A DNA stretch of 64,000 bases from an uncultured Muribaculaceae bacterium (GCA_910588035.1 CAJUPY010000013.1:1-64000), one strand, 5' to 3'. Positions 1-9,019 are shown, counted from the first letter of the stretch. Notes: generated from the letters alone by a model not told the origin. Numbers and translations: made by a program.

Positions 1-2
1 TC

Positions 3-276
3 GACCGTAGAGACCACTACCGGCTCAACCCCGACGCCCTGAAATCAATTCTGCGTGGCGAGCCATACTGTCCGGAAAAAATTCAGACCGGAATTAGACC
101 GGAGTCCACACCTGATCCGTCGGCAGACAGCCGGTCGTTTCACAACCGGAATACAAAACCGGCCCATATGACCGGTGATCACACCATTCCTTGCCGGGAG
201 TATCCCATGGAAACCCTTGAGAACTCCTACCGCGCCAAAAGTGTTTTTATTACTGAATCACGAAATAAAAAACATC
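3..276 (+). other. Open frame before gpmA, possible 3' end of a truncated gene
   Basis: The only frame open across this stretch begins before the window and runs from base 3; the other two forward frames stop within 42 bases. Its first 60 codons have a GC-rich third position like the neighbouring real genes, which suggests genuine coding at the left edge. However, it has no stop before gpmA and continues in the wrong frame into gpmA as far as 656, so a true gene would have to end by a frameshift or sequencing error. No family is recognised. It may equally be non-coding. Confidence 0.2.
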
Positions 277-963
277 ATGAAACACATAATTTTATTGCGC
301 CACGGACAAAGCGAGTGGAATCTTCAGAACCGTTTCACCGGCTGGACCGACGTAGACCTCTCCGACAAAGGCCGGGAAGAAGCCCGGTTGGCCGGATTGA
401 AAATTGCCGATGCCGCCCTGAAACCTCAGTTTTATTTCACCTCCTACCTGCGCCGGGCAATACACACACTCCAGATAGCCGCCGCGGCCATGAACCGCGA
501 CTGGGTGCCGGTTGTCAAAGACTGGCACTTGAACGAACGACACTATGGAGCGCTACAGGGACTGGACAAAGCCGACACGGCCGGAAAATATGGCGAAACG
601 CAGGTCCATTTGTGGCGCAGAAGCTACGATGTCGAACCTCCGGCTTTGACCCGTGACGACGCGCGGTTTCCCGGTAATGACGAACGCTATTCTACTCTAT
701 CCGACAATGAACTCCCGCTTGCCGAATCGTTGAAAATGACCGTTGACCGGGTCAGGCCTTGCTGGGAAGAGGTGATAGCTCCGAGGCTCGCCGTCTGTGA
801 CACGGTGCTGATTGCCGCCCATGGTAACAGTCTCAGGGCTTTGGCTATGATGCTGCTTCACATTTCCCCCGACGACATTGTCAATCTTGAGATTCCCACA
901 GGGTCGCCATGGCTCATTGCCACCGATGATCGCCTGAATGTAATCTCTAATAAATATCTTTGA
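277..963 (+). CDS. gpmA: 2,3-bisphosphoglycerate-dependent phosphoglycerate mutase
   Basis: The enzyme interconverts 3- and 2-phosphoglycerate in glycolysis and gluconeogenesis, in the cytoplasm. The 228-residue product has the histidine-phosphatase signature LLRHGQSEWN with phospho-acceptor His9, the family loop ERHYG with Glu87 as the expected proton donor, and the second catalytic histidine in AHGNS at 181-185. The ATG at 277 is chosen because family similarity starts exactly at MKHIILLRHG. An upstream in-frame extension to 175 is low-complexity and unrelated. The length is slightly under the usual 245-250 residues. It is followed after 44 bases by dsbD, which has its own -7 box, so it is probably transcribed alone. 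Assignment is secure. Confidence 0.95.
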   Translation: MKHIILLRHGQSEWNLQNRFTGWTDVDLSDKGREEARLAGLKIADAALKPQFYFTSYLRRAIHTLQIAAAAMNRDWVPVVKDWHLNERHYGALQGLDKADTAGKYGETQVHLWRRSYDVEPPALTRDDARFPGNDERYSTLSDNELPLAESLKMTVDRVRPCWEEVIAPRLAVCDTVLIAAHGNSLRALAMMLLHISPDDIVNLEIPTGSPWLIATDDRLNVISNKYL

Positions 964-993
964 CTGCATTCTGAAAAAAATTCATTAAATTTG
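959..993 (+). promoter_or_regulatory. Bacteroidota-type promoter of dsbD
   Basis: A TAAATTTG -7 box lies at 986-993, with TTTG at 959-962 as a possible -33 element. The 23-base spacing is longer than the usual 19-21. It overlaps the gpmA stop codon. The predicted transcription start is only about 10 bases before the dsbD start codon, so the leader would be very short. Confidence 0.45.
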
Positions 994-1007
994 CAGATAT
1001 AAATTTA

Positions 1008-2972
1008 ATGATGATGAAAAAACTTTTATTTGTCATGTTGTTCTGCATGGCCTTTTTTGCCATGCAGGCGCAGATATACGAACCGGTTAAATGGAGCGTG
1101 TCGGCCAAAATGGATTCCGACAGCTCGGGTGTGGTCAATGTCAATGCTGCTGTCGAACAAGGGTGGCATCTCTATGGTCTTGACATTCCCGAAGGTGGCC
1201 CTCATGCGACATCTGTCACAATCCAGCCTCAGGCAGGGGTCGTTATCGGCGATGTGACTCCGTCGGTAAAACCGATTGAGAAAGTCGACATGATTTTCCA
1301 CCTCAAATTGCAGTGGTGGAACGACGATGTCGTGTTCTCGATACCGGTGACCGTGACCGACGGTAAATCCCACGACTTGAAATGTACGGTGTCTTATCAG
1401 GCCTGCAACGACAAGACTTGCACGCCTCCACAGAAAGAGGTGTTTGATCTGACGGTTGGAACCGGTCCTGAGAAAGCTCAGACGGTGGTCGAGACTGTAT
1501 CTCCATCGTCTGTAGGTCAACGTGATTCTGACACAGCGGCCGATAGCGATCTCTGGGCTCCGGTGACATTTCCCGACTCGACATCAAATGTACCGGTCTC
1601 TGCATCGCCATGGTGGTATATCTTCATCGTCGGATTTGGCGGTGGATTGATCGCTTTGCTGACACCATGTGTCTGGCCTATGATTCCGATGACCGTAAGC
1701 TTTTTCTTAAAGAAAAACGGCAGCAAATCTAAATCGGTTCGTGATGCCGCACTCTACGGTGCATCTATTGTGGTGATATACCTGATTCTCGGATTGGCGA
1801 TAACCGGATTTTTCGGGGCCGGAATGTTGAATGACCTGTCGACAAACGCAGTTTTCAACATGGCGTTCTTCATCTTGCTGGTCGTTTTCGCCATTTCATT
1901 CTTCGGCGCGTTTGACATCACGTTGCCTTCGAGCTGGAGCAACAAAGTTGACTCCAAAGCAGAAGCTACATCGGGCATACTGAGCATTTTCTTCATGGCG
2001 TTCACTCTGGCGTTGGTCTCTTTTTCATGCACCGGCCCGATCATCGGCACTCTGTTGGTCGAGGCAGCCTCGCTCGGAGATATGACCGGCCCGGCAATCG
2101 GCATGGGCGGGTTTGCCCTGGCTCTTGCTCTGCCGTTCACCCTGTTCGCTATTTTCCCTTCGTGGCTCAAGGAAATGCCGCGTTCGGGTGGCTGGCTGAA
2201 TTCTGTCAAAGTCGTGCTCGGTTTTCTCGAACTCGCGCTCTCTCTCAAGTTTCTGTCGGTAGCTGATCTGGCCTATGGCTGGGGATTGCTCGACCGCGAG
2301 ATTTTCCTTGCGGCATGGATCGTGATTTTCGCCCTGCTGGGTCTTTACCTTCTTGGCAAAATCAGATTCAGCCACGACACTCCTATGGAGTCGGTCGGTG
2401 TGTTCCGCTTTTTCCTCGCCCTGATCTCCCTCTCTTTCTCGGTCTATCTTGTGCCGGGGCTTTGGGGTGCACCCCTGAAGGGTGTCAGTGCCTTTGTGCC
2501 GCCACTCTACACCCAGGATTTCAGCCTCTACACCGGTGGCGTCTTCGAGGAGTTTGACGATTATGACAAGGGCATGGCCTACGCAGCCGAGACAAACCGT
2601 CCGGTGCTGATCGATTTCTCAGGCTACGGTTGCGTGAACTGCCGCAAAATGGAGGGCGCGGTGTTTGACACACCCGTTGTTGAAAAACGCGTCAAAGAAA
2701 ACTTTGTCTTGATCAAACTGATGGTCGACGACAAGAAAAAACTCGAAAACAAACTGACCGTGGAAGAAAACGGTAAAAAAATAGTTCTTGAGACTGTCGG
2801 TGAGAAATGGAGCTACCTCCAGCGTTCAAAGTTCAGAGCAAACAGCCAGCCCTACTACATCATGCTTGACAACCAGGGTCAGGCATTGAGCAATCCGGCC
2901 TACTACGATGAAAACCTGACCAAGTTTGTCCAATGGCTCGACGGCGGTCTCCAAAAATATTCAGAACAATGA
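1008..2972 (+). CDS. dsbD: Thiol:disulfide interchange protein DsbD
   Basis: This inner-membrane protein carries electrons from cytoplasmic thioredoxin to periplasmic substrates. The 654-residue product has a signal peptide (about 1-21) and an N-terminal DsbD-alpha domain with Cys pairs around CNDKTCTPP. The central multi-helix DsbD core has redox cysteines Cys221 (LTPCVWP) and Cys341 (FSCTGP). The C-terminal thioredoxin-like domain has CVNC at 542-545. All three modules of classical DsbD are therefore present. Three consecutive ATG codons at 1008, 1011 and 1014 can start it. The stop overlaps the mazG start by 4 bases, making dsbD the first gene of a coupled run that ends at 6885. Confidence 0.93.
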   Translation: MMMKKLLFVMLFCMAFFAMQAQIYEPVKWSVSAKMDSDSSGVVNVNAAVEQGWHLYGLDIPEGGPHATSVTIQPQAGVVIGDVTPSVKPIEKVDMIFHLKLQWWNDDVVFSIPVTVTDGKSHDLKCTVSYQACNDKTCTPPQKEVFDLTVGTGPEKAQTVVETVSPSSVGQRDSDTAADSDLWAPVTFPDSTSNVPVSASPWWYIFIVGFGGGLIALLTPCVWPMIPMTVSFFLKKNGSKSKSVRDAALYGASIVVIYLILGLAITGFFGAGMLNDLSTNAVFNMAFFILLVVFAISFFGAFDITLPSSWSNKVDSKAEATSGILSIFFMAFTLALVSFSCTGPIIGTLLVEAASLGDMTGPAIGMGGFALALALPFTLFAIFPSWLKEMPRSGGWLNSVKVVLGFLELALSLKFLSVADLAYGWGLLDREIFLAAWIVIFALLGLYLLGKIRFSHDTPMESVGVFRFFLALISLSFSVYLVPGLWGAPLKGVSAFVPPLYTQDFSLYTGGVFEEFDDYDKGMAYAAETNRPVLIDFSGYGCVNCRKMEGAVFDTPVVEKRVKENFVLIKLMVDDKKKLENKLTVEENGKKIVLETVGEKWSYLQRSKFRANSQPYYIMLDNQGQALSNPAYYDENLTKFVQWLDGGLQKYSEQ

Positions 2973-3757
2973 AACATTCCCGTCAAGAAAAAATAGAGGC
3001 TCTCGGGCGTGTGATCGACACGCTCGACATTCTCAGGGTTCAATGTCCGTGGGACAGGAAGCAGACCAACGACAGTCTGCGCCCGAACACGATTGAGGAA
3101 GTTTATGAACTCAGTGACGCTCTCGTCAGAAACGACGATGTAAACATCAAAAAAGAGCTCGGCGATGTTTTGCTCCACGTTTTGTTCTACTCCAGAATCG
3201 GAGAGGAGAAAGAGGCGTTTGATGTCTGTGACGTGGCCGATGCGCTTAATGACAAGCTCATCTTCCGTCACCCTCACATTTTCGGAGATGTAAATGTCAA
3301 CGATGCCCACGATGTCGAGCAGAACTGGGAACAGATCAAACTGAAGGAAAAAGGTGGCAACAAGACGGTGCTCGGAGGCGTTCCGGCCTCATTGCCGTCT
3401 GTGATAAAGGCCTACCGCATACAGGAAAAAGCGGCCAACGTCGGCTTTGATTGGGAAAACCGCCGCGATGTGTGGCAGAAAGTCAGAGAGGAACTTGACG
3501 AATTTGCAGCCGAGGCAGAAAAAGGTGACCACAGCAAAATGGAGGCTGAGATGGGCGACATTCTGTTCGCGTTGATAAACGTATGTCGTCTTTATGGCAT
3601 TCACCCCGACACCGCGCTCGATCTGACCAACAACAAATTTATCAACCGATTCAACCACATCGAGCGATCTGCGACGCAATCGGGCCGCAGTCTCAGCGAT
3701 ATGTCTCTCGGAGAAATGGACCGTCTGTGGAACGAAGCAAAAAAATCTGAGCAATGA
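2969..3757 (+). CDS. mazG: Nucleoside triphosphate pyrophosphohydrolase MazG
   Basis: MazG hydrolyses NTPs and dNTPs to monophosphates and pyrophosphate, clearing non-canonical nucleotides. The 262-residue protein has two MazG helical repeats. The first carries the metal-binding TIEEVYEL region (about 32-39). The second carries REELDEF and the MEAEMGDILFAL segment near 195. This matches the length and tandem layout of the E. coli family. The start ATG at 2969 lies in an ATGA overlap with the dsbD stop; the 12 codons upstream overlap dsbD and are not conserved-looking. It overlaps the next gene in the same way, implying translational coupling. Confidence 0.95.
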   Translation: MKHSRQEKIEALGRVIDTLDILRVQCPWDRKQTNDSLRPNTIEEVYELSDALVRNDDVNIKKELGDVLLHVLFYSRIGEEKEAFDVCDVADALNDKLIFRHPHIFGDVNVNDAHDVEQNWEQIKLKEKGGNKTVLGGVPASLPSVIKAYRIQEKAANVGFDWENRRDVWQKVREELDEFAAEAEKGDHSKMEAEMGDILFALINVCRLYGIHPDTALDLTNNKFINRFNHIERSATQSGRSLSDMSLGEMDRLWNEAKKSEQ

Positions 3758-4182
3758 AAAAATTTGTGATAATGGCTGTCTTCGCATTGACCGCTCTGTC
3801 GGCTCTGGCACAGAGACAGATCTGTGACACACGCTATGTCAAAAAAGAGAACCCGATGAAAGCGGTTCTTTGCGAGATAAACAACACCAACAATCAAAAT
3901 GCGACGCGTTTTATAGTTGACCTCGTCAGTGTGCCGAACACGTCGTCAAGAATCGATTCCGCAACCTGGATCGCCGACGGCAGGCGGTGTCTTGCAAACG
4001 ACATCGACGGCGTCGATTTCCAACGATATTTCCAATGGGAGGAAGACGGTGTCGTGAGGGTTGAGATTGACTTTCCCCGCTTGAAAAGACTGCCGCGGAA
4101 CTCCCGCATCGTGCTCCACACCGTCCATGGCGACTGCGTTGTCGACATGTCTCAAGTGTCAAACGACGCCAAAGCTAAATGA
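3754..4182 (+). CDS. Small secreted protein of unknown function
   Basis: The 142-residue product has a clear signal peptide (MKKFVIMAVFALTALSALAQ) and a compact mature domain of about 120 residues, rich in beta-strand-like alternation, with a few cysteines (CDTRY, CEINN, GDCVVD). I do not recognise a family. It is embedded by 4-base overlaps between mazG and topB, so it is surely expressed with them, although a periplasmic protein between two nucleic-acid enzymes gives no functional hint. The start is fixed by the ATGA junction and the signal peptide. Confidence 0.75.
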   Translation: MKKFVIMAVFALTALSALAQRQICDTRYVKKENPMKAVLCEINNTNNQNATRFIVDLVSVPNTSSRIDSATWIADGRRCLANDIDGVDFQRYFQWEEDGVVRVEIDFPRLKRLPRNSRIVLHTVHGDCVVDMSQVSNDAKAK

Positions 4183-6221
4183 TTGTCTGCATAACTGAGA
4201 AACCGAGCGTCGCAAAAGATATTGCAGCGATTCTGGGAGCCAACACGCGTCGCGACGGCTACTATGAAGGGGGTGATTATAGAATCACCTGGACTTTCGG
4301 CCATCTGTGCACGCTGAAAGAACCGGCCGACTACACACCCAACTGGCAGAGATGGTCATTGGCGGCTCTGCCGATGATTCCACCCAAATTCGGCATAAAA
4401 TTGATCTCCGACCGTGGCATCGAGCAGCAGTTCAAGGTAATCGAATCGCTGATATCCCAAGCCGACGAGGTCATCAACTGTGGCGATGCCGGTCAGGAGG
4501 GTGAGCTGATTCAGCGTTGGGTGATGCAGAAAGCAGGAATCAAATGCCCGGTGCGCCGCCTCTGGATCTCGTCTCTGACCGATGAATCCATTCGAAAAGG
4601 GTTCAGTGATCTCAAGCCGGAGCATGATTTTGACAATCTTTATCATGCCGGTCTGTCGCGTGCCATTGGCGACTGGCTTCTGGGGCTGAATGCGACCCGG
4701 CTGTACACGATAAAATATTCAGCGGGGCGTGGCAACGTCCTGTCGATCGGCCGTGTCCAGACTCCGACACTTGCCTTGATCGTGCAACGTCATCATGAGA
4801 TTGTCAATTTCAAACCCGAAGATTTCTGGGAGTTGAAAACCGAATACCGTTCTACGGTCTTCAATGCGACTTCCGGACGTTTCATGTCAATGGAAGACGC
4901 CGAGTCTGCACTGCAGCAGATCAAAGGGCAACCGTTCGTGATCAAATCTGTCGCCGAGAAAAAAGGTAAGGAAGCTCCTCCGAGGCTGTTTGACCTCACC
5001 TCGCTGCAGGTCGAATGTAACCGCCGGTGGGGCTGGACCGCCGATGACACGCTGAAACTGATTCAGTCGCTCTATGAGAAAAAGGTAACAACCTATCCGC
5101 GTGTCGACACGACCTATCTCAGTGACGACATCTATGCCAAAGTGCCCGACATTTTGCGCAAAATGACACCATATGCCACACAGACTTCCCCGCTGCTCGC
5201 CACCAAGTTGCCTAAAAGCAAAAAAGTCTTTGACAATTCAAAGGTGACCGACCACCATGCCATCATACCTACAGGCGAGGCCCCGTCTGCCCTGGTGGGC
5301 GACGAACGCAAACTCTACCACCTGATAGCCCTCAGATTTATTGCGGCATTCTATCCCGACTGCTCATTCCTGGCGACGACAGTGCTCGGTGAGACAGGGG
5401 GGCGTGAGTTCAAGGCTTCCGGCAAAGTCATAACCGACCCTGGATGGCGCGTCATCTTACAATCAGGACAAGAAAAGGGTGACGATGACGACAAGATTCT
5501 TCCGGCATTTGCCGAAGGGGAATCCGGCCCACACGAACCGTCGCTTCTGAAACGCACAACCCAACCTCCGAAATACTATACCGAGGGTACATTGTTGAGA
5601 GCCATGGAGTCGGCCGGAAAAACCGTCGACGACGAAACGCTCAGGGAAGCGATGAAAGAAAACGGAATCGGACGCCCGTCAACACGTGCAGCGATAATCG
5701 AGACCTTGTTCAAACGACGCTACATCTATCGTGAACGCAAGAACATAATGGCATCGCAGGCCGGCATAGACCTGATCGCGACAATCAACCAGGAGTTGCT
5801 GAAGAGCGCGAAACTGACGGGAATCTGGGAAAACAAGCTCAGACGGATCGAGCGCGGAGAATATTCAGCCGCCGAATTCATCGACGAATTAAAGCGGCAG
5901 ATCAACGAAATCGTGCTCAATGTGTTGAACGACAATTCATCAAAGCGCATCGAGGTAGCCGAAGATACATCTGATAAAAAAACAGTAAAATCAACCACTG
6001 AGTCAAAACCGCGGAAACCCCGTAAAAAGAAAGAACCGCTGACATCGGTCGAGCAGATAAAATGTCCGGTCTGCGGAGAGGGACATCTGATGAAAGGAAA
6101 GAGCGCGTATGGGTGCAGCAACTATGCGTCGGGCTGCCACACACTGTTTCCATTCTCAGATTATCCGGCCGACCTGACTCCCGACAAACTTGCATCAATG
6201 ATCAAAAAGAAAAAATCATGA
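4179..6221 (+). CDS. topB: DNA topoisomerase III
   Basis: This type IA topoisomerase relaxes and decatenates DNA. The 680-residue product begins with the Toprim domain (MIVCITEKPSVAKDIA, Glu7, and the acidic DAGQEGELI motif near 105). The catalytic domain has its active-site tyrosine in TYPRVD, at about Tyr306, and the conserved GIGRPSTRAAII motif near 500. A basic linker (about 600-630) leads to a zinc-finger-like C-terminus with CPVC and a second Cys pair. Length fits TopB rather than the longer TopA. It is coupled by ATGA overlaps to the genes on both sides. Confidence 0.93.
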   Translation: MIVCITEKPSVAKDIAAILGANTRRDGYYEGGDYRITWTFGHLCTLKEPADYTPNWQRWSLAALPMIPPKFGIKLISDRGIEQQFKVIESLISQADEVINCGDAGQEGELIQRWVMQKAGIKCPVRRLWISSLTDESIRKGFSDLKPEHDFDNLYHAGLSRAIGDWLLGLNATRLYTIKYSAGRGNVLSIGRVQTPTLALIVQRHHEIVNFKPEDFWELKTEYRSTVFNATSGRFMSMEDAESALQQIKGQPFVIKSVAEKKGKEAPPRLFDLTSLQVECNRRWGWTADDTLKLIQSLYEKKVTTYPRVDTTYLSDDIYAKVPDILRKMTPYATQTSPLLATKLPKSKKVFDNSKVTDHHAIIPTGEAPSALVGDERKLYHLIALRFIAAFYPDCSFLATTVLGETGGREFKASGKVITDPGWRVILQSGQEKGDDDDKILPAFAEGESGPHEPSLLKRTTQPPKYYTEGTLLRAMESAGKTVDDETLREAMKENGIGRPSTRAAIIETLFKRRYIYRERKNIMASQAGIDLIATINQELLKSAKLTGIWENKLRRIERGEYSAAEFIDELKRQINEIVLNVLNDNSSKRIEVAEDTSDKKTVKSTTESKPRKPRKKKEPLTSVEQIKCPVCGEGHLMKGKSAYGCSNYASGCHTLFPFSDYPADLTPDKLASMIKKKKS

Positions 6222-6739
6222 CTGAAGAACTATTTCCGCTTGTTGATGAAGAAGGCCGTGTGACCGGCAGTGCGACACGACGTGAGTGTCATTCCGGATC
6301 GATGCTCCTTCACCCCGTGGTCCATCTCCACGTTGTTGGTGCCGACCGGTCGATTTACCTGCAAAAAAGGTCGTTGTCGAAAGATATTCAACCCGGACGC
6401 TGGGATACGGCCGTAGGCGGTCACGTCGATTTTGGCGAGAGTGTGACCGAAGCTTTGTTGAGGGAGGCCCGCGAGGAACTCGGACTTGAAGATATCAATC
6501 CGGTTAAATTGATGTCTTATGTCTTTCAGAGCGACCGCGAAAGAGAGCTGGTGAACACGTTCATGATCGAGGTCGACCAGAGTTCATTCTCTCCGGAGAT
6601 TGACCCGGTTGAAATCGATGAGGCCCGTTTCTGGACAGAGGCTGAAATCGAAGAAGCTACCGGAAATGGGATTCTGACGCCCAATTTTGAGAATGAGTTC
6701 AGGATCATCAAACCGTTGCTGTCATGTCAGAAACAGTGA
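6218..6739 (+). CDS. NUDIX hydrolase
   Basis: The 173-residue protein has a complete Nudix box: G-x5-E-x7-REAREELGL, starting at GHVDFGES. It is therefore expected to hydrolyse a nucleoside diphosphate linked to another moiety in the cytoplasm. The N-terminal MTEELFPLVDEEG strand and the RREC..G...LHPVVHLH segment resemble the YfcD/isopentenyl-diphosphate-isomerase-like branch, but the exact substrate cannot be told. The start at 6218 is in an ATGA overlap with topB; a longer upstream frame overlaps topB and is rejected. Together with mazG it makes this run rich in nucleotide-sanitising enzymes. Confidence 0.85.
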   Translation: MTEELFPLVDEEGRVTGSATRRECHSGSMLLHPVVHLHVVGADRSIYLQKRSLSKDIQPGRWDTAVGGHVDFGESVTEALLREAREELGLEDINPVKLMSYVFQSDRERELVNTFMIEVDQSSFSPEIDPVEIDEARFWTEAEIEEATGNGILTPNFENEFRIIKPLLSCQKQ

Positions 6740-6885
6740 ATCAGATTGCCCAGTGGGCCGGAGTCGCAATTCTTGTCGCCCTCGCCGTTGTTTATATTCT
6801 CGGGTGGATCAGGGGACGCAAATCGTCGTGTGACTGCTGTGAGCTGAAAGACAGCTGCAGCAAAAACAAATCAAAAAAGCAGTGA
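6724..6885 (+). CDS. Small single-pass Cys-rich membrane protein (FeoB-associated type)
   Basis: A 53-residue ORF overlaps the NUDIX gene end by 16 bases. It has one membrane helix (about residues 11-29, VAILVALAVVYILGWI), then a short basic stretch and a cysteine cluster CDCCELKDSC. This layout matches the FeoB-associated Cys-rich membrane protein family, which in many bacteria sits beside ferrous-iron transporters. No feoB is present here, so a role in metal or redox handling is only inferred. The conserved layout and tight overlap argue that it is a real gene. It is the last member of the run starting with dsbD, whose cysteine chemistry is a possible link. Confidence 0.65.
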   Translation: MSETVNQIAQWAGVAILVALAVVYILGWIRGRKSSCDCCELKDSCSKNKSKKQ

Positions 6886-6929
6886 GATAATGAAAATCTC
6901 AACACCGGAGCCACCATCATGTTTTTCTA

Positions 6930-6959
6930 TTGTGTTTCAAGAAAATATGCTTATATTTG
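6930..6959 (+). promoter_or_regulatory. Promoter of the DUF4062 NTPase gene
   Basis: TTG at 6930-6932 and TATATTTG at 6952-6959 are separated by 19 bases, an ideal Bacteroidota sigma-ABfr arrangement. The start codon follows 20 bases after the -7 box. Confidence 0.65.
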
Positions 6960-6979
6960 TCAAATAACACAAATAGAAA

Positions 6980-8923
6980 ATGTCTGAAGAAGAGAACGGT
7001 TATGGATTATTCGCCCCGGTGTGGGGTGACTTCAAAAGAATCAGGCCATGGAGTCTCACGGCAAAGCAGTGGCTCAAGGTGCTCGGCCAATTTGTAAAGG
7101 TTCCGGCTATTTATGTGCTCATCATGTTGCCGGCGGCTTTCATTGTCAGGTGGATTTTTCCGGTGCATCACGATGCTGCGGCCATGTGTGGCATTGCTGA
7201 CGGCATTGCGTGGCCTGCCAATCTGATAATGTCGGTTTTCAGCCGTGACGTTGAAATCGTGAGCCATGGTGCCGGCACGGCATACAAGGTATTATTCCGG
7301 GTTACGGCATTCGTCGTTTACGGCGGGTGTCTTTTAGTGGCGTTTTTAAACACTGTTTTCTGGCTGGCCCGCTATTCGGTGCAAAAACGTCCGGAAAAAG
7401 GCGGTGTGGTCTCAACATTCGATCCCACGAAACGCGAGATCAAGATATTTATCTCATCTACGTTCCAGGATATGCAGGAGGAACGTGACATGCTCATCAT
7501 CAAAACCTTTCCCCTTCTACAACAGGAGGCACTGCGCCGCAACGTGCGTCTCACACCGATTGATCTCCGCTGGGGCATTACACAGCAGGAAGCCGAGTCA
7601 GGCAAGGTCATAGGCAAATGTCTCGACGGAATACATGATTCGTCGCCTTTTTTCATAGGTCTCGTAGGCGACCGCTATGGCTGGCGTCCGACGCGTGAAG
7701 ATTTTTTGTCAGACCCGACTGTAGTCGAACGCCATCCTTGGCTTAGAGAGAAGATTCAGGAGGGTCTGAGCATGACTCAGCTCGAATTTCTCTATGGAAT
7801 CTCCGAGGGCCGTTCCATGAGCGAAGGGCTGATTCTGATACAAGGCGGTCTCACTGCCGGACTCGCATTGGGTAAATCGGGAGAATTCAAGCGTTGGGTC
7901 ATCGACTCAGGACATTTCCGCTACAAATACTTCATGATCGCCGACGACCTTGCAACGCATGTTGAGAAATATGTGAGGGCAATTCTCGACCGTCACTATC
8001 CTATGGCACAGCTCAGTATGCATGACCGCATGAGCTACATGCAGGACGTTTTCGCTTACCGGCATACGCAATTCTATGTTCCGCGCCGCGATGTCGAGCA
8101 AGCTTTGGAGCTTTTTATGGCCGGAGACAACAAGGTGATCGTTGTCGACGGAGAAATCGGCTCAGGCAAGACAGCAGCGGTCACCGCCTTTGCCGAGCGA
8201 CTTCGCCGAGAGGGTAAAATCGGCAGCCCATATTATTTTTATGAGATGCATGATTGCACCACCGAGGAAGTAAAGGTGAAATGTGAGGTATTGCGTGATA
8301 TCGGAGCCGACCTTGTCGTGATGGATCTCAACAATGTCAGCGTCAAACATTTGCAAAGCCTTATTGACACTTTTGAAAAGTTGTCGCCCGGCTGCCGCAT
8401 AATCTTCACGGTCGACAGTGACACCTCGGCCCAAGCCTGTGAGGCGCGACTCGCACACTACACAGTTCCGCCGGCAGATGACGCTTTTCGCAGGGAATTC
8501 CTGCGCCAATTCTTCGCTGTGTATGCAAAGCGTCTGAGCCAGGCGCAACTTGACCGAGTGGCCTCAACGCCCTATGCCGGCACTCCTTTCGTTCTCAAGA
8601 CCATAGCACGAGAGCTCATTGTTTTCGGACGCCATGAGTTGCTTGACGAGAAGATTGACGCGCTGACCGGACACAACGATGAAGATGCGCTTTTCGATTA
8701 CCTGGTGGAAAGTGCCGCCAAGGTATTCGATCGCGATGATTTCCGCGAAGTGCTCAGGGAAGTCTTCAAGAACGAGGGTAAATCGCGCACGGAGATCACC
8801 GAATACATGATCGATGAAGAAATTCGCCTGCTTGACAATTATCCGGGCTTTGACAACCGCAACGGCAATATCTATTTCGCACATCCGCTATACCGCAGTG
8901 CCGCGCAGCGATTCATTTCATAA
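6980..8923 (+). CDS. Membrane-anchored DUF4062 / P-loop NTPase protein
   Basis: The 647-residue protein has two or three N-terminal hydrophobic helices (about 36-57, possibly 70-85, and 97-122). A DUF4062 domain (about 150-250) follows, with the hallmark IFISSTFQDMQEERD and later DLRWGIT and GDRYGW. Next comes a NACHT/STAND-like NTPase with Walker A GEIGSGKTA near 391 and a Walker B-like VVMDLNN near 447, then a helical C-terminus without recognisable repeats. DUF4062-NTPase fusions occur in TEP1/NPHP3-like signalling proteins and in bacterial conflict systems. A sensing or defence role is inference. It has its own promoter and no co-oriented partner. The membrane anchor and the missing sensor repeats are unusual. 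Confidence 0.8.
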   Translation: MSEEENGYGLFAPVWGDFKRIRPWSLTAKQWLKVLGQFVKVPAIYVLIMLPAAFIVRWIFPVHHDAAAMCGIADGIAWPANLIMSVFSRDVEIVSHGAGTAYKVLFRVTAFVVYGGCLLVAFLNTVFWLARYSVQKRPEKGGVVSTFDPTKREIKIFISSTFQDMQEERDMLIIKTFPLLQQEALRRNVRLTPIDLRWGITQQEAESGKVIGKCLDGIHDSSPFFIGLVGDRYGWRPTREDFLSDPTVVERHPWLREKIQEGLSMTQLEFLYGISEGRSMSEGLILIQGGLTAGLALGKSGEFKRWVIDSGHFRYKYFMIADDLATHVEKYVRAILDRHYPMAQLSMHDRMSYMQDVFAYRHTQFYVPRRDVEQALELFMAGDNKVIVVDGEIGSGKTAAVTAFAERLRREGKIGSPYYFYEMHDCTTEEVKVKCEVLRDIGADLVVMDLNNVSVKHLQSLIDTFEKLSPGCRIIFTVDSDTSAQACEARLAHYTVPPADDAFRREFLRQFFAVYAKRLSQAQLDRVASTPYAGTPFVLKTIARELIVFGRHELLDEKIDALTGHNDEDALFDYLVESAAKVFDRDDFREVLREVFKNEGKSRTEITEYMIDEEIRLLDNYPGFDNRNGNIYFAHPLYRSAAQRFIS

Positions 8924-8927
8924 ATTT

Positions 8928-8946
8928 CACCGGGACAGAACCGGTG
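8928..8946 (+). terminator. Weak GC-rich hairpin after the DUF4062 gene
   Basis: CACCGG at 8928-8933 pairs with CCGGTG at 8941-8946 around a 7-base loop, 5 bases after the stop codon. There is no T-run, so intrinsic termination is uncertain. Confidence 0.3.
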
Positions 8947-9019
8947 GCGTAACGGTGCATAATGCAGCGATATGAAGCATGATGCAGCATGTTGAATCAT
9001 GGTGGTGTCGGGGAGGTGG

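Noticed and set aside
168..656. 162-codon frame overlapping gpmA in another frame
   Set aside because: It lies mostly inside gpmA, whose active-site motifs are intact; only the part before 277 could represent another gene.
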